NCBI GenBank assembly: GCA_008933825.1 | Contig: WBUF01000023.1 | Location: 1 to 37,350, forward strand | Reading direction: 5' to 3' | Origin: Rhodocyclaceae bacterium | Lineage (GTDB): Bacteria; Pseudomonadota; Gammaproteobacteria; Burkholderiales; Rhodocyclaceae | Length of the DNA stretch: 37,350 nt | Shown here: in pieces, positions 7,851 through 16,031 of the stretch | Layout: every line of letters starts with the position of its first letter | Position numbering within the stretch: position 1 is the first letter of the stretch | The notes under the pieces: generated by a model | Told to the model about the DNA's origin: nothing | Seen by the model: the letters and a program-made list of their open reading frames with translations, nothing else | The model's database searches: none | Program-made: the position numbers and the translations under genes

Positions 7851-8809
7851 AGATCAAATCCGCCGAAGTGGTGTTGTCTCCCGTAGACAACCAGCGCCTG
7901 GCCAACCTGTGCGGCGCGCTGGACGAAAACCTGCGCCAGATCGAGACGGCCTACGACGTCGCCATCGCGCGGCGCGGCGAGCGCTTCAGCGTGCGCGGCC
8001 ATCCTGCGCAGTCGGCGCAGGCCACCGCAGCCTTGCAGCATTTCTATGCCGAAGCCGGCGAGCACCTTACGGTGGACGCCATTCAACTCGGCCTGGTCGA
8101 GCTGGCCAACCGGGGGCAGGCCGGCGTGTCCGCGCCGGGCCTGCTCACGCGCAAGCCCGAGCTGCACGGCCGCACGCCGCGCCAGGTGCAGTATCTGCGC
8201 CAGATCCAGGAGCACGACATCACCTTCGGCATCGGCCCGGCCGGCACCGGCAAGACCTACCTCGCCGTGGCCAGCGCCGTCGACGCCTTCGAGCGCGACC
8301 AGGTCAGCCGCATCGTGCTGACGCGCCCGGCGGTGGAGGCCGGCGAGCGCCTGGGTTTTCTCCCCGGCGACCTTGCGCAGAAGGTCGACCCGTATCTGCG
8401 CCCCCTCTACGACGCGCTCTACGACCTGATGGGCTTCGACAAGGTGGCCAAGCTCTTCGAGCGCCAGGCCATCGAGATCGCGCCGCTCGCCTACATGCGC
8501 GGGCGCACCCTCAACCACGCCTTCATCATCCTGGATGAAGCGCAGAACACCACGCCGGAGCAGATGAAGATGTTCCTCACGCGCATCGGCATCGGCGCCC
8601 GCGCGGTGGTCACCGGCGACGTCACCCAGATCGACCTGGCGCGCGGCACGAAGAGCGGGCTGATCGAGGCGTCGCGCATCCTGCGCGAGGTGCGCGGCAT
8701 CGCCTTCACCGAGTTCGAAGCCTCCGACGTGGTGCGCCACCCGCTGGTTGCGCGCATCGTTGCCGCCTATGAAAAGCACGAAGCGAAGCACGAACCCGGG
8801 GCGTCTTAG
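7847..8809 (+). CDS. ybeZ: PhoH-like ATPase (YbeZ)
   Basis: This is a P-loop ATPase of 320 residues. It has a short N-terminal domain (about 1-110), Walker A GPAGTGKT (130-137) and Walker [11 protein letters not shown], followed by the family block [19 protein letters not shown]. In the ybeZYX-lnt order known from enterobacteria YbeZ works with the endoribonuclease YbeY in 16S rRNA maturation and ribosome quality control. The GTG start at 7847 overlaps the miaB stop by three bases. A much longer upstream open frame in the same register is the shadow of miaB and is not used. Confidence 0.95.
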   Translation: MKIKSAEVVLSPVDNQRLANLCGALDENLRQIETAYDVAIARRGERFSVRGHPAQSAQATAALQHFYAEAGEHLTVDAIQLGLVELANRGQAGVSAPGLLTRKPELHGRTPRQVQYLRQIQEHDITFGIGPAGTGKTYLAVASAVDAFERDQVSRIVLTRPAVEAGERLGFLPGDLAQKVDPYLRPLYDALYDLMGFDKVAKLFERQAIEIAPLAYMRGRTLNHAFIILDEAQNTTPEQMKMFLTRIGIGARAVVTGDVTQIDLARGTKSGLIEASRILREVRGIAFTEFEASDVVRHPLVARIVAAYEKHEAKHEPGAS

Positions 8810-9224
8810 CCTCAGCGTTCAATATGCCGTCAAGGCGGCGTGGCTGCCGACGCGCGCCGAGGTGCGCAAGTGGGTGCGCGCCGCCGATCCGGGCGCGGCC
8901 GAGCTGACGGTGCGCTTCGTCGGCGCAGAGGAAGGCCGTGCACTCAACGCGCAGTACCGCGGCAGGGATTACGCCACCAACGTGCTGAGCTTCGCCTACG
9001 CGCGCGAGCCGGTGCCGGTCGGCGATCTGGTGCTGTGCGTGCCGGTGGTATTGCGCGAGGCGGCCGGGCAGGACAAGGCGCCGCCGGCCCGTTTCGCCCA
9101 CCTGATCGTGCATGGTATGCTGCATCTGCAGGGATACGATCACGAGAACGGCGCCGAGGCCCGCATCATGGAAGACAGGGAACGCGAGATCCTCGCCCGC
9201 CTCGGCTTTCCCGACCCCTACTGA
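8769..9224 (+). CDS. ybeY: Endoribonuclease YbeY (16S rRNA 3'-end maturation)
   Basis: This zinc-dependent endoribonuclease has about 151 residues. The metal-binding signature [11 protein letters not shown] (three His of the HxxxHxxxxxH pattern) sits in the C-terminal half, and the family segment [15 protein letters not shown] lies before it. The ATG at 8769 makes the gene overlap phoH by 41 bases; an ATG at 8748 is the alternative. The N-terminus before about residue 15 is poorly constrained, so the true start is the least certain part. It lies between phoH and corC, the normal order. Confidence 0.93.
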   Translation: MKSTKRSTNPGRLSLSVQYAVKAAWLPTRAEVRKWVRAADPGAAELTVRFVGAEEGRALNAQYRGRDYATNVLSFAYAREPVPVGDLVLCVPVVLREAAGQDKAPPARFAHLIVHGMLHLQGYDHENGAEARIMEDREREILARLGFPDPY

Positions 9225-9226
9225 CC

Positions 9227-10054
9227 ATGGAAGCTCCCAGTCGACCGTCGCTGCTCGAGCGGCTCTCCGCGCTGCTGATGCGCGAGCCCGAGGACCGCGC
9301 GCAGCTGATGGCGCTGCTGCGCTCGGCCCACCAGCGCAGCCTGCTCGATGCCGACGCGCTGTCGATCATCGAGGGTGCGCTCGCCGTCTCCGACATGCAG
9401 GTGCGCGATGTCATGGTGCCGCGCGCGCAGATGCAGGTGATTTCGCTTGCCGACGCCCCCGCGGCGATGGCGTCGCAGGCGATCGAGACCGGCCATTCCC
9501 GCTTCCCGGTCACCGGGGAAAACCGCGACGACGTCATCGGCATCCTGCTCGCCAAGGACCTGCTGCGCCTGCAGGCCGGCGAGCAGGTTGCCGTGCGCGA
9601 CCTGCTGCGGCCGGCAGTGTTTATCCCGGACTCGAAGCGGCTCAACGTGCTGCTGCGCGAGTTCCGCGCCTCGCGCAACCACATGGCCATCGTCGTCGAC
9701 GAGTACGGCGGCGTCGCCGGACTGGTGACCATCGAGGACGTGCTCGAGCAGATCGTCGGCGACATCGAGGACGAGTACGATTTCGACGAGGCCGCCGACA
9801 GCATCCTGCTCGACCAGGCCGGCCACTACCGCGTCAAGGCCACCACCGGGATCGAAACCTTCGATGCCGCCTTCGGCACGCGGTTTGCCGGCGAGGATTA
9901 CAACACCGTCGGCGGCATGGTGATCCACCACCTGGGCCGCCTGCCCAGGCGCGGCGAGATCGTGCAGGTCGGCGGCCTGCGCATCCAGGTGCTGCGCGCC
10001 GACAGCCGGCGGGTGCATACGCTGCTGGTGGATCTTCCCCGCGCGACGACATGA
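9227..10054 (+). CDS. corC: CorC/YbeX-type CBS-domain protein
   Basis: This is a 275-residue cytosolic protein of the CorC/HlyC family. It carries two CBS domains (about residues 55-180, with MVPRAQMQVI, HSRFPV and YGGVAGLVTIEDVLEQIVGDIEDEYD) and a C-terminal CorC_HlyC transporter-associated domain (about 195-272, with YNTVGGMVIHHLGRLPRRGE). Family members are linked to magnesium and cobalt efflux; the enterobacterial YbeX has been connected to ribosome metabolism. The ATG is two bases after the ybeY stop. There is no membrane domain, unlike the longer HlyC-type proteins. Confidence 0.92.
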   Translation: MEAPSRPSLLERLSALLMREPEDRAQLMALLRSAHQRSLLDADALSIIEGALAVSDMQVRDVMVPRAQMQVISLADAPAAMASQAIETGHSRFPVTGENRDDVIGILLAKDLLRLQAGEQVAVRDLLRPAVFIPDSKRLNVLLREFRASRNHMAIVVDEYGGVAGLVTIEDVLEQIVGDIEDEYDFDEAADSILLDQAGHYRVKATTGIETFDAAFGTRFAGEDYNTVGGMVIHHLGRLPRRGEIVQVGGLRIQVLRADSRRVHTLLVDLPRATT

Positions 10055-11520
10055 GACGCGCAGTACCGGGCGTCGTCGCGGCCTTTCTGCTCGGTGCGGC
10101 GTCCGTGCTCGGCTTCGCGCCGTTCCTGCTGTTCCCGCTGCCGATCCTTGCCCTGGCGGCGCTGGCCTGGCTGTGGCGGGACGCGGCGCCGCGCCGCGCG
10201 GCCCTGCTTGGCCTTGCCTTCGGCGCCGGCCTGTTTCTCGCCGGCGTCTCCTGGGTGTATGTCAGCATGCATGCCTTCGGCGGCATGCCGCCGCTGCTGG
10301 CCGGGCTGGCGGCCCTCCTCTTTTGCTGTCTGCTGGCGCTGTTTCCCGCGCTGGCCGGCATTCTGTTCGCCAGACTGCGCCGCCGCCGCCTGTTCGCCGA
10401 CGCGCTGCTCGGCGCCGCCGCCTGGACGCTGGCGGAGTGGCTGCGCGGCTGGCTGCTGACGGGCTTTCCATGGCTGGCCATCGGCTATGCCCAGACGCCG
10501 CCGAGCCCGCTGGCCGGCTATGCGCCCGTGCTCGGCGTCTATGGCGTGAGCTTTGCCGCCGCCCTGATCGCCATCCTGGCGGGACTGACTTTTGCACAAC
10601 GCCGCCACGGGCGGCAGGCAGGCGTGGCGATCCTGCTCCTGCTGGCGGTCGGCGCCGGATTGATGCGCATCGAATGGACGCAGCCTGTCGGCAAGCCGGT
10701 CGGCGTCAGTCTGTTGCAGGGCAACATCGAACAGGGGCTGAAGTGGAAGCCGGAACGCCTGCAGCTGTCCCTCGACGCCTACCTGCGTCTGGCCCGCGCC
10801 CATCCGGCCGAACTCGTCGTGCTGCCCGAGACGGCGCTGCCGCTGATGCTCGACCAGCTGCCGCGCGACTACCTCGCCGAGCTGCGCCGACCGGCCGCCG
10901 GCGGCCTGCTGCTCGGCATCGCCGCGCAGGATGCGCAGGGGCGCTACACCAACAGCGCCGTCGGTTTCGCGGCGGACGGCGTGCAGGCTTACGGCAAGCG
11001 CCATCTGGTGCCCTTCGGCGAATTCACGCCGCCGGCCTTCGCCTGGACGCTGGCGCTGCTGAATATTCCGATGTCGAACTTCACGCCCGGCGCCGCCAGG
11101 CAGTCGCCGTTGAACCTGGCGGGGCAGCGGCTGGCGGTGAACATCTGTTACGAGGATGTCTTCGGCGAGGAGATCATTCGCGCGCTTCCCGAGGCGACGC
11201 TGCTGGTGAATCTGTCCAACACGGCCTGGTTCGGCAACTCGCTGGCGCAGCCGCAGCACCTGCAGATTGCCCAGATGCGGGCGCTGGAGACCGGCCGCGC
11301 CATGCTGCGCGCCACCAATACCGGCATGACCGCCATCGTCGGCCCGGACGGCCGCGTCGAGCGCGTGCTGCCGCCCTTCCGCGAAGGCGCGCTGGTCGGC
11401 GAGGTGAGCGGCCGCAGCGGCGCCACGCCCTATGTGCGCTGGGGCAATGCCGCCGCGCTGCTGCTGGTGGCCGCCGGGCTGCTGGCCCCCCTGGCCGGCA
11501 TTCGCCGCAGTGCACATTGA
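10051..11520 (+). CDS. lnt: Apolipoprotein N-acyltransferase Lnt
   Basis: This 489-residue inner-membrane enzyme adds the third acyl chain to lipoproteins. The N-terminal about 205 residues form several membrane helices, the C-terminal nitrilase-like domain holds the Glu-Lys-Cys triad (E260 in VVLPETALP, K316 in YGKRHLVPFGEF, C366 in NICYEDVFGE), and a final helix is at about 468-483. The ATG overlaps the corC stop as ATGA. Copy 2 of the GACTGACTT word lies inside the gene. A strong terminator about 100 bases downstream closes the operon. The lipoprotein encoded at 35282-36124 would be one substrate. Confidence 0.96.
   Translation: MRRAVPGVVAAFLLGAASVLGFAPFLLFPLPILALAALAWLWRDAAPRRAALLGLAFGAGLFLAGVSWVYVSMHAFGGMPPLLAGLAALLFCCLLALFPALAGILFARLRRRRLFADALLGAAAWTLAEWLRGWLLTGFPWLAIGYAQTPPSPLAGYAPVLGVYGVSFAAALIAILAGLTFAQRRHGRQAGVAILLLLAVGAGLMRIEWTQPVGKPVGVSLLQGNIEQGLKWKPERLQLSLDAYLRLARAHPAELVVLPETALPLMLDQLPRDYLAELRRPAAGGLLLGIAAQDAQGRYTNSAVGFAADGVQAYGKRHLVPFGEFTPPAFAWTLALLNIPMSNFTPGAARQSPLNLAGQRLAVNICYEDVFGEEIIRALPEATLLVNLSNTAWFGNSLAQPQHLQIAQMRALETGRAMLRATNTGMTAIVGPDGRVERVLPPFREGALVGEVSGRSGATPYVRWGNAAALLLVAAGLLAPLAGIRRSAH
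10583..10591 (+). repeat. Dispersed GACTGACTT word, copy 2 (inside lnt)
   Basis: Context GGGACTGACTTTTGCAC, encoding G-L-T-F in frame with an ACT Thr codon. Confidence 0.6.
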
Positions 11521-11618
11521 CCCGGACCGCCTTAATGTGCAGAATCCGCCCACCCAGAAAATGCCGGACCGAATCGAACAAGGCAAGGCAGACGGCACGG
11601 TCTGCCGCGGGAGGAGGG

Positions 11619-11648
11619 GAAACGGGGGCTTCGGCCCCCGTTTCTTTT
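11619..11648 (+). terminator. Intrinsic terminator of the miaB-lnt operon
   Basis: An 11-base-pair stem GAAACGGGGGC / GCCCCCGTTTC with a TTCG tetraloop is followed by TTTT. The stability and tetraloop are typical of strong rho-independent terminators. On the minus strand no T-run follows. Confidence 0.9.
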
Positions 11649-11672
11649 CAGGAAGCCCCGTTCGGGGACGCC

Positions 11673-11993
11673 TCAATAGCCGAGCGTGTGGCTGCCGAGA
11701 TCGACGGTGAGCACGCTGCGGCCGATGGCGGCAGCGGCGGCGCGCACGAACTGCTTCGCCCAGGATGTCGGCTCGGCCCAGGCGGCGTCCTTCTGCGTCT
11801 TGGCGAGGCAGAGGATCTTGTCGGCCAGCAGCAGCTTGCCGACGGGGTTGGTCGGCACGCAGCCGGCCGCTTCGAACTCCCTGCCCAGCCATTCCTGCGC
11901 CTGGCGCGGATCCAGGCCGGCCAGGTCGGCGTCGTGCAGCTCGAACTCGTGCCGCTCGCCGTTGCCGGTGACAACCGTGACGTGACAGCCCAT
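11673..11993 (-). CDS. Small hypothetical protein
   Basis: This is a 106-residue protein that I do not recognise. It has no signal peptide or membrane helix. The first half is acidic (GERHEFELHDADLAGLDP...EWLGREFEAAGC). The middle PTNPVGKLLLADKILCLAKTQKDAAWAEP and the end SVLTVDLGSHTLGY look like a compact fold. The gene stands alone, convergent with lnt and divergent from the mla operon, with GGAG nine bases before its ATG. Codon use resembles its neighbours. It is probably a real gene; its function is unknown. Confidence 0.65.
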   Translation of the reverse strand: MGCHVTVVTGNGERHEFELHDADLAGLDPRQAQEWLGREFEAAGCVPTNPVGKLLLADKILCLAKTQKDAAWAEPTSWAKQFVRAAAAAIGRSVLTVDLGSHTLGY

Positions 11994-12114
11994 CGCTGGC
12001 TCCGCTAGTGTTGGAACGGGCGAATGTTACCCCATCCGCCTTGCCCGCACAGTCGCAGGCCCGACAATTTTCGCGGTCTTGTCCGGATGCGCGCCGCCGA
12101 TTAGGATGCGTGCC

Positions 12115-13284
12115 ATGAGAACACGCCCTGAAGAAGACGGGTTGCATCCCGCCGGGGAGTCGGGGCCGAGGCTCTCCTGGCACCGGCCATCCGAGGGCGT
12201 CCTGACGCTGGTGCTGGCCGGGCGCTGGTGTCTCGACGAGACACTGCCCGCGCGCAACGCGGCCGAGCGCGACATCCCCGCCGTCCCGGGCAGACTGACT
12301 TTCGACACGGCCGCGCTGGCGGACTGGGATTCCGGTCTGCTGACCTTCCTTGCCGGCCTGCTCAAAACCTGCGCCGCACGGGGTGTCGCGGTCGACCCGT
12401 CGGGTCTGCCGGAAGGCGTGCGCCGCCTGCTGGCGATGGCCGCCGCCGTGCCCGAGCAGAAGGTGCCGCCGCGCAACGCGGCGGCGCGGACGTCCCTGGT
12501 GTCGCGGATCGGCGCGGCGACGCTGGTGCTTGCCCGCGGTGCGCCGGCCATGCTGCGCTTTCTCGGCGAGATCGTCCTGTCCTTCCTGCGCCTTTTTTCC
12601 GGCCGCGCACGTTTTCGCATGAGCGATCTGTGGCTGGAGATGGAGCAGGTCGGTCCGCGCGCGCTGCCCATCGTCTCGGTGATCAGCTTTCTGGTCGGAC
12701 TGATCCTGGCCTATCTCGGCGCCGACCAGCTGAAGCTCGTCGGCGCGCAGATCTTCATCGCCGACCTGGTGGCGATCGGCATGGTGCGCGAAGTCGGCGC
12801 CTTGATGACCGGCATCATCATCGCCGGGCGCACGGGAGCGGCGTTTGCCGCCCAGCTCGGCACCATGCAGGTGAACGAGGAGATCGACGCCTTCCGCACG
12901 CTGGGCATCCCGCCGGTGGATTTCCTCGTGCTGCCGCGCATGCTGGCGCTGATGCTGATGGTGCCGCTGCTGACGCTCTACGCCGGCTTCGTCGGCATGT
13001 TCGCCGGGCTCGTGGTGTCGGTCACCATCTTCGACATCAGCCTGTTCGAGTACTACAACGAGACGCTGCGCGCGCTCGAGCTGAAGCACTTCTGGGTGGG
13101 ACTTTCCAAGGGCACGGTGTACGGCGCCATGGTGGCCTTCGCCGGCTGCCTGCGCGGCATGCAGTGCGGCCGCAGCGCCGAGGCGGTGGGCGAGGCGGCC
13201 ACCTCGGCGGTGGTGACGGGCATCCTGCTCATCACCGTCGCCGCCTCGGTGATGACCATCGTCTATTACCAGCTGGACATCTGA
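12115..13284 (+). CDS. MlaE-family ABC transporter permease with fused N-terminal STAS-like domain
   Basis: This 389-residue protein joins a STAS-like domain (about residues 15-115, with VLTLVLAGRW and RLTFDTAALADWDSG) to a complete MlaE permease (about 125-389) with several membrane helices and the family segment GREVGALMTGIIIAGRTGAAFAAQLGTM-like VREVGALMTG...GRTGAAFAAQLG. MlaE permeases move phospholipids or other hydrophobic substrates between membranes; the STAS domain plays the part of MlaB in the E. coli complex. The ATG at 12115 follows TTAGGA by 8 bases; earlier in-frame ATGs at 12079 and 12106 lack a better site. The stop overlaps the ATP-binding subunit start. Confidence 0.92.
   Translation: MRTRPEEDGLHPAGESGPRLSWHRPSEGVLTLVLAGRWCLDETLPARNAAERDIPAVPGRLTFDTAALADWDSGLLTFLAGLLKTCAARGVAVDPSGLPEGVRRLLAMAAAVPEQKVPPRNAAARTSLVSRIGAATLVLARGAPAMLRFLGEIVLSFLRLFSGRARFRMSDLWLEMEQVGPRALPIVSVISFLVGLILAYLGADQLKLVGAQIFIADLVAIGMVREVGALMTGIIIAGRTGAAFAAQLGTMQVNEEIDAFRTLGIPPVDFLVLPRMLALMLMVPLLTLYAGFVGMFAGLVVSVTIFDISLFEYYNETLRALELKHFWVGLSKGTVYGAMVAFAGCLRGMQCGRSAEAVGEAATSAVVTGILLITVAASVMTIVYYQLDI
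12293..12301 (+). repeat. Dispersed GACTGACTT word, copy 3 (inside mlaE-like gene)
   Basis: Context CAGACTGACTTTCGAC, encoding R-L-T-F in frame. Confidence 0.6.
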
Positions 13285-14033
13285 TGGCCGGCCGCGCGCA
13301 TATCGAGGTCGGCAACCTTTCCATGGCCTACGGCAAGTTCCTGGTCCAGCGCGACCTGAACTTCGCGGTGAGCAAGGGCGACGTCTTCGTCATCATGGGC
13401 GGCAACGGCTGCGGCAAGACCACGCTGATGCGCGCCCTGATCGGCCTGCAGCGCCCCGCCGCCGGCACGGTGCGCTACGACGGCGAGGATTTCTGGGGCG
13501 CCGCCGAGGAAGACCGCGCACGAATGAAACGCCGCCTCGGCATCCTGTTCCAGGGCGGCGCGCTATGGAGTTCGCTCACCCTGGCCGAGAACGTGGCGCT
13601 GCCGCTGGCCGAGTACACCGGCCTGCCGCCGGCGCGCGTCGCCGAGATCGTCTCTTTCAAGCTGGCCCTGGTCGGCCTGGCCGGCTTCGAGGACTTCTAT
13701 CCCTCGGAACTCTCCGGCGGCATGAAGAAGCGCGCCGGCCTGGCGCGCGCCATGGCGCTCGACCCGGACATCCTGATCGTCGACGAGCCGTCCTCCGGCC
13801 TCGACCCGCTCACGGCGCGCCGCCTCGACGACCTGATCCTCGAGCTGCGCGAGAGCCTGGGCACCACCATCATCGTCATCTCGCACGACCTGGCGAGCAT
13901 TCTCGCCATCGGCAGCGACTCGATCTATCTCGACGCCGACACGCACACCATGATCGCCACCGGCAACCCGCGCGAGGCGCTGACCCACGGCGATCCCAAG
14001 GTGCGCCATTTCCTCACGAGAGGTTCCGAATGA
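13284..14033 (+). CDS. MlaF-type ABC transporter ATP-binding protein
   Basis: This is a 249-residue ATPase. It has Walker [10 protein letters not shown], a Q-loop ([17 protein letters not shown]), the signature [33 protein letters not shown] with Walker B, and the His switch ISHDL. The LSGGMKKR signature is characteristic of the Mla/Ttg2A-type lipid transporters. It starts within the previous stop (TGATG) and overlaps the next gene by four bases (ATGA), so the three genes are translated as one unit with fixed stoichiometry. It should energise the STAS-MlaE permease. Confidence 0.95.
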   Translation: MAGRAHIEVGNLSMAYGKFLVQRDLNFAVSKGDVFVIMGGNGCGKTTLMRALIGLQRPAAGTVRYDGEDFWGAAEEDRARMKRRLGILFQGGALWSSLTLAENVALPLAEYTGLPPARVAEIVSFKLALVGLAGFEDFYPSELSGGMKKRAGLARAMALDPDILIVDEPSSGLDPLTARRLDDLILELRESLGTTIIVISHDLASILAIGSDSIYLDADTHTMIATGNPREALTHGDPKVRHFLTRGSE

Positions 14034-15046
14034 GCCGCAAAGCCGACCCCACCCTGATAGGCCTCTTCGTCCTCGGCGCCATCGCGCTGGCGATCACCAC
14101 CATCCTGCTGGTGGCCGGCGACGACTGGTTTCGCAAGCACAGCCAGCACCTGCTCTACTTCGAGGGCGCGGCGCACGGCCTGCAGGTGGGCGCGCCGGTG
14201 GTCTTCCTCGGCGTCAAGGTCGGCACCGTGAAGAAGATCCAGCTCGGGCTGGACGAATCGAACCACAAGTTCGTCGTGCCGGTGACCATCGAGGTCGAGC
14301 CGCATCTGGTGCGCACCCGCAGCGGCGAGCAGATCGACCTGCGCGACCGCGAGACGCTGCGCCGCCTGGTCGAGCGCGGCCTGCGCGCGCGCCTGCGCCT
14401 GCAGAGCATCCTCACCGGCCAGCTCTATGTCGACCTCGACTTCCACCCCGACAAGCCGGCGCGCTTCGTCGCCACCGATGCCGGCGTGAGCGAGATCCCC
14501 ACCATCCGCACGGCCGTGCAGGAACTGACGCGGAAACTGGAGGGCTTCCCGATGGACACCTTCCTCGCCGACGTGGCGGCCATCGGCGCGGCGCTGAGCC
14601 AGACACTCGACACGCCCGAGCTGCGCAGCCTGCCGAAACGCATGGACGCGACCCTGAAGCACCTCGAATCGCTGGCGGCACGGCTGGACGCGAAAAGCGG
14701 CCCGATTCTCGACGCGACCCGATCCGACCTGGCCGAGATGAACAAGGCGCTGGTTGCCGCCCAGGCCGCCATGGCGCGGCTGGAGGGCGCCGCCGACCGC
14801 ATCGGCACCCTGGCGGCAGCCGACTCGGAACTGGTGCGCAACCTGACGCAGGCCGGCGCGGAGCTGGCCGGCGCGGCGCAGACGGTGCGCCGTCTGGCCG
14901 AGTCGGAATCGCCGACGGTGCAGCATGCCAACCAGGCGCTGCAGGAAATCGCCCGCGCCGCCGAGGCCCTGCGCAAGCTGGCGGAGCTGCTCGAACAGCA
15001 GCCGGACGCCATCCTGCGCGGCAAGCGCAAGAGCGAAAATCCCTGA
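14030..15046 (+). CDS. MlaD/MCE-domain periplasmic lipid-binding protein
   Basis: This 338-residue protein has one N-terminal membrane anchor (about residues 8-30, LIGLFVLGAIALAITTILLVAG) and one MCE domain (about 38-120, with LYFEGAAHGLQVGAPVVFLGVKVGTV). A long alpha-helical, Ala/Leu-rich region follows (about 150-330). The single MCE domain plus long helix resembles MlaD/Ttg2C-like and PqiB-like tubes that span the periplasm. No MlaC or auxiliary lipoprotein gene follows; glyQ comes next. Whether this operon serves phospholipid retrograde transport or hydrocarbon/solvent handling cannot be read from the sequence. Confidence 0.92.
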   Translation: MSRKADPTLIGLFVLGAIALAITTILLVAGDDWFRKHSQHLLYFEGAAHGLQVGAPVVFLGVKVGTVKKIQLGLDESNHKFVVPVTIEVEPHLVRTRSGEQIDLRDRETLRRLVERGLRARLRLQSILTGQLYVDLDFHPDKPARFVATDAGVSEIPTIRTAVQELTRKLEGFPMDTFLADVAAIGAALSQTLDTPELRSLPKRMDATLKHLESLAARLDAKSGPILDATRSDLAEMNKALVAAQAAMARLEGAADRIGTLAAADSELVRNLTQAGAELAGAAQTVRRLAESESPTVQHANQALQEIARAAEALRKLAELLEQQPDAILRGKRKSENP

Positions 15047-15080
15047 GCGCGCCGCGCTTTTTCATAGGGAAAAGCCGGTA

Positions 15081-15100
15081 AAATCGCGCTTTTGCGATTT
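15081..15100. promoter_or_regulatory. Inverted repeat upstream of glyQ, with a possible -10 box
   Basis: AAATCGC-GCTTTT-GCGATTT, a 7-base inverted repeat, ends 12 bases before the glyQ ATG. TAAAAT at 15079-15084 overlaps it and could be a -10 box. No good -35 box is visible. The element could be an operator or an RNA hairpin near the start site. Confidence 0.35.
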
Positions 15101-15112
15101 GGCCGCCGTTCC

Positions 15113-16030
15113 ATGCCGACATTCCAGGAACTTATCCTTCGTCTCCAGGCGTTCTGGGACAAGCAGGGCTGCGCCCTGCTGCAACCCTACGACATGGAGG
15201 TCGGCGCCGGCACCAGCCACACCGCCACCTTCCTGCGCGCGCTCGGCCCCGAGCCGTGGAAGGCCGCCTACGTGCAGCCCTCGCGCCGGCCCAAGGACGG
15301 CCGCTACGGCGAGAACCCGAACCGCATGCAGCACTACTACCAGTACCAGGTGGTGCTCAAGCCCGCCCCGAAGGACATCCTCGATCTCTATCTCGGCTCG
15401 CTCGAAGCGCTCGGCTTCGACCTGAAGACGAACGACGTGCGCTTCGTCGAGGACGACTGGGAGAACCCGACGCTGGGCGCCTGGGGCCTTGGCTGGGAAG
15501 TCTGGCTGAACGGCATGGAAGTGACGCAATTCACCTACTTCCAGCAGGTCGGCGGCATCGACTGCAAGCCGATCACCGGCGAGATCACCTACGGCCTCGA
15601 GCGCCTGGCGATGTACCTGCAGGGCGTCGAGAACGTCTTCGACCTCACCTACGCGCCCGGCCTGAAGTACGGCGACGTCTTCCACCAGAACGAGGTAGAG
15701 CAGAGCGCCTACAACTTCGAGCACAGCAACGTCGAGTTCCTGCTGCATGCCTTCGGCGCGCACGAGGGCAACGCCAGGCACCTGATGGAACAGCGGCTCG
15801 CGCTGCCGGCGTATGAACAGGTGCTCAAGGCCGCGCACACCTTCAACCTGCTCGACGCGCGCGGCGCGATTTCCGTCACCGAGCGCGCCGCGTATATCGG
15901 GCGGATCAGGAACCTGGCGCGCAGCGTGGCGCAGAGCTACGTCGACAGCCGCGCCCGCCTCGGCTTCCCGATGGCGCCCAAGGCCTGGGCCGAGGAAGTG
16001 ACGGCGCAGCTGGCGAAGAGGGCGGACTGA
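15113..16030 (+). CDS. glyQ: Glycyl-tRNA synthetase alpha subunit
   Basis: This 305-residue catalytic alpha chain of the bacterial alpha2-beta2 GlyRS has the usual length. The class II core is visible with the N-terminal block [18 protein letters not shown], the segment [20 protein letters not shown] and [27 protein letters not shown]. The ATG at 15113 matches the family N-terminus (MPTFQELIL); an earlier ATG at 15092 would add seven residues. Together with the beta subunit it charges tRNA-Gly. The beta gene follows after a one-base gap. Confidence 0.97.
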   Translation: MPTFQELILRLQAFWDKQGCALLQPYDMEVGAGTSHTATFLRALGPEPWKAAYVQPSRRPKDGRYGENPNRMQHYYQYQVVLKPAPKDILDLYLGSLEALGFDLKTNDVRFVEDDWENPTLGAWGLGWEVWLNGMEVTQFTYFQQVGGIDCKPITGEITYGLERLAMYLQGVENVFDLTYAPGLKYGDVFHQNEVEQSAYNFEHSNVEFLLHAFGAHEGNARHLMEQRLALPAYEQVLKAAHTFNLLDARGAISVTERAAYIGRIRNLARSVAQSYVDSRARLGFPMAPKAWAEEVTAQLAKRAD

Positions 16031-16031
16031 G

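Noticed and set aside
9898..13089. Very long open frame (over 1000 codons) on the minus strand opposite lnt and mlaE
   Set aside because: It crosses the lnt terminator and several complete plus-strand genes with full motif sets; it is a by-product of high G+C third positions.
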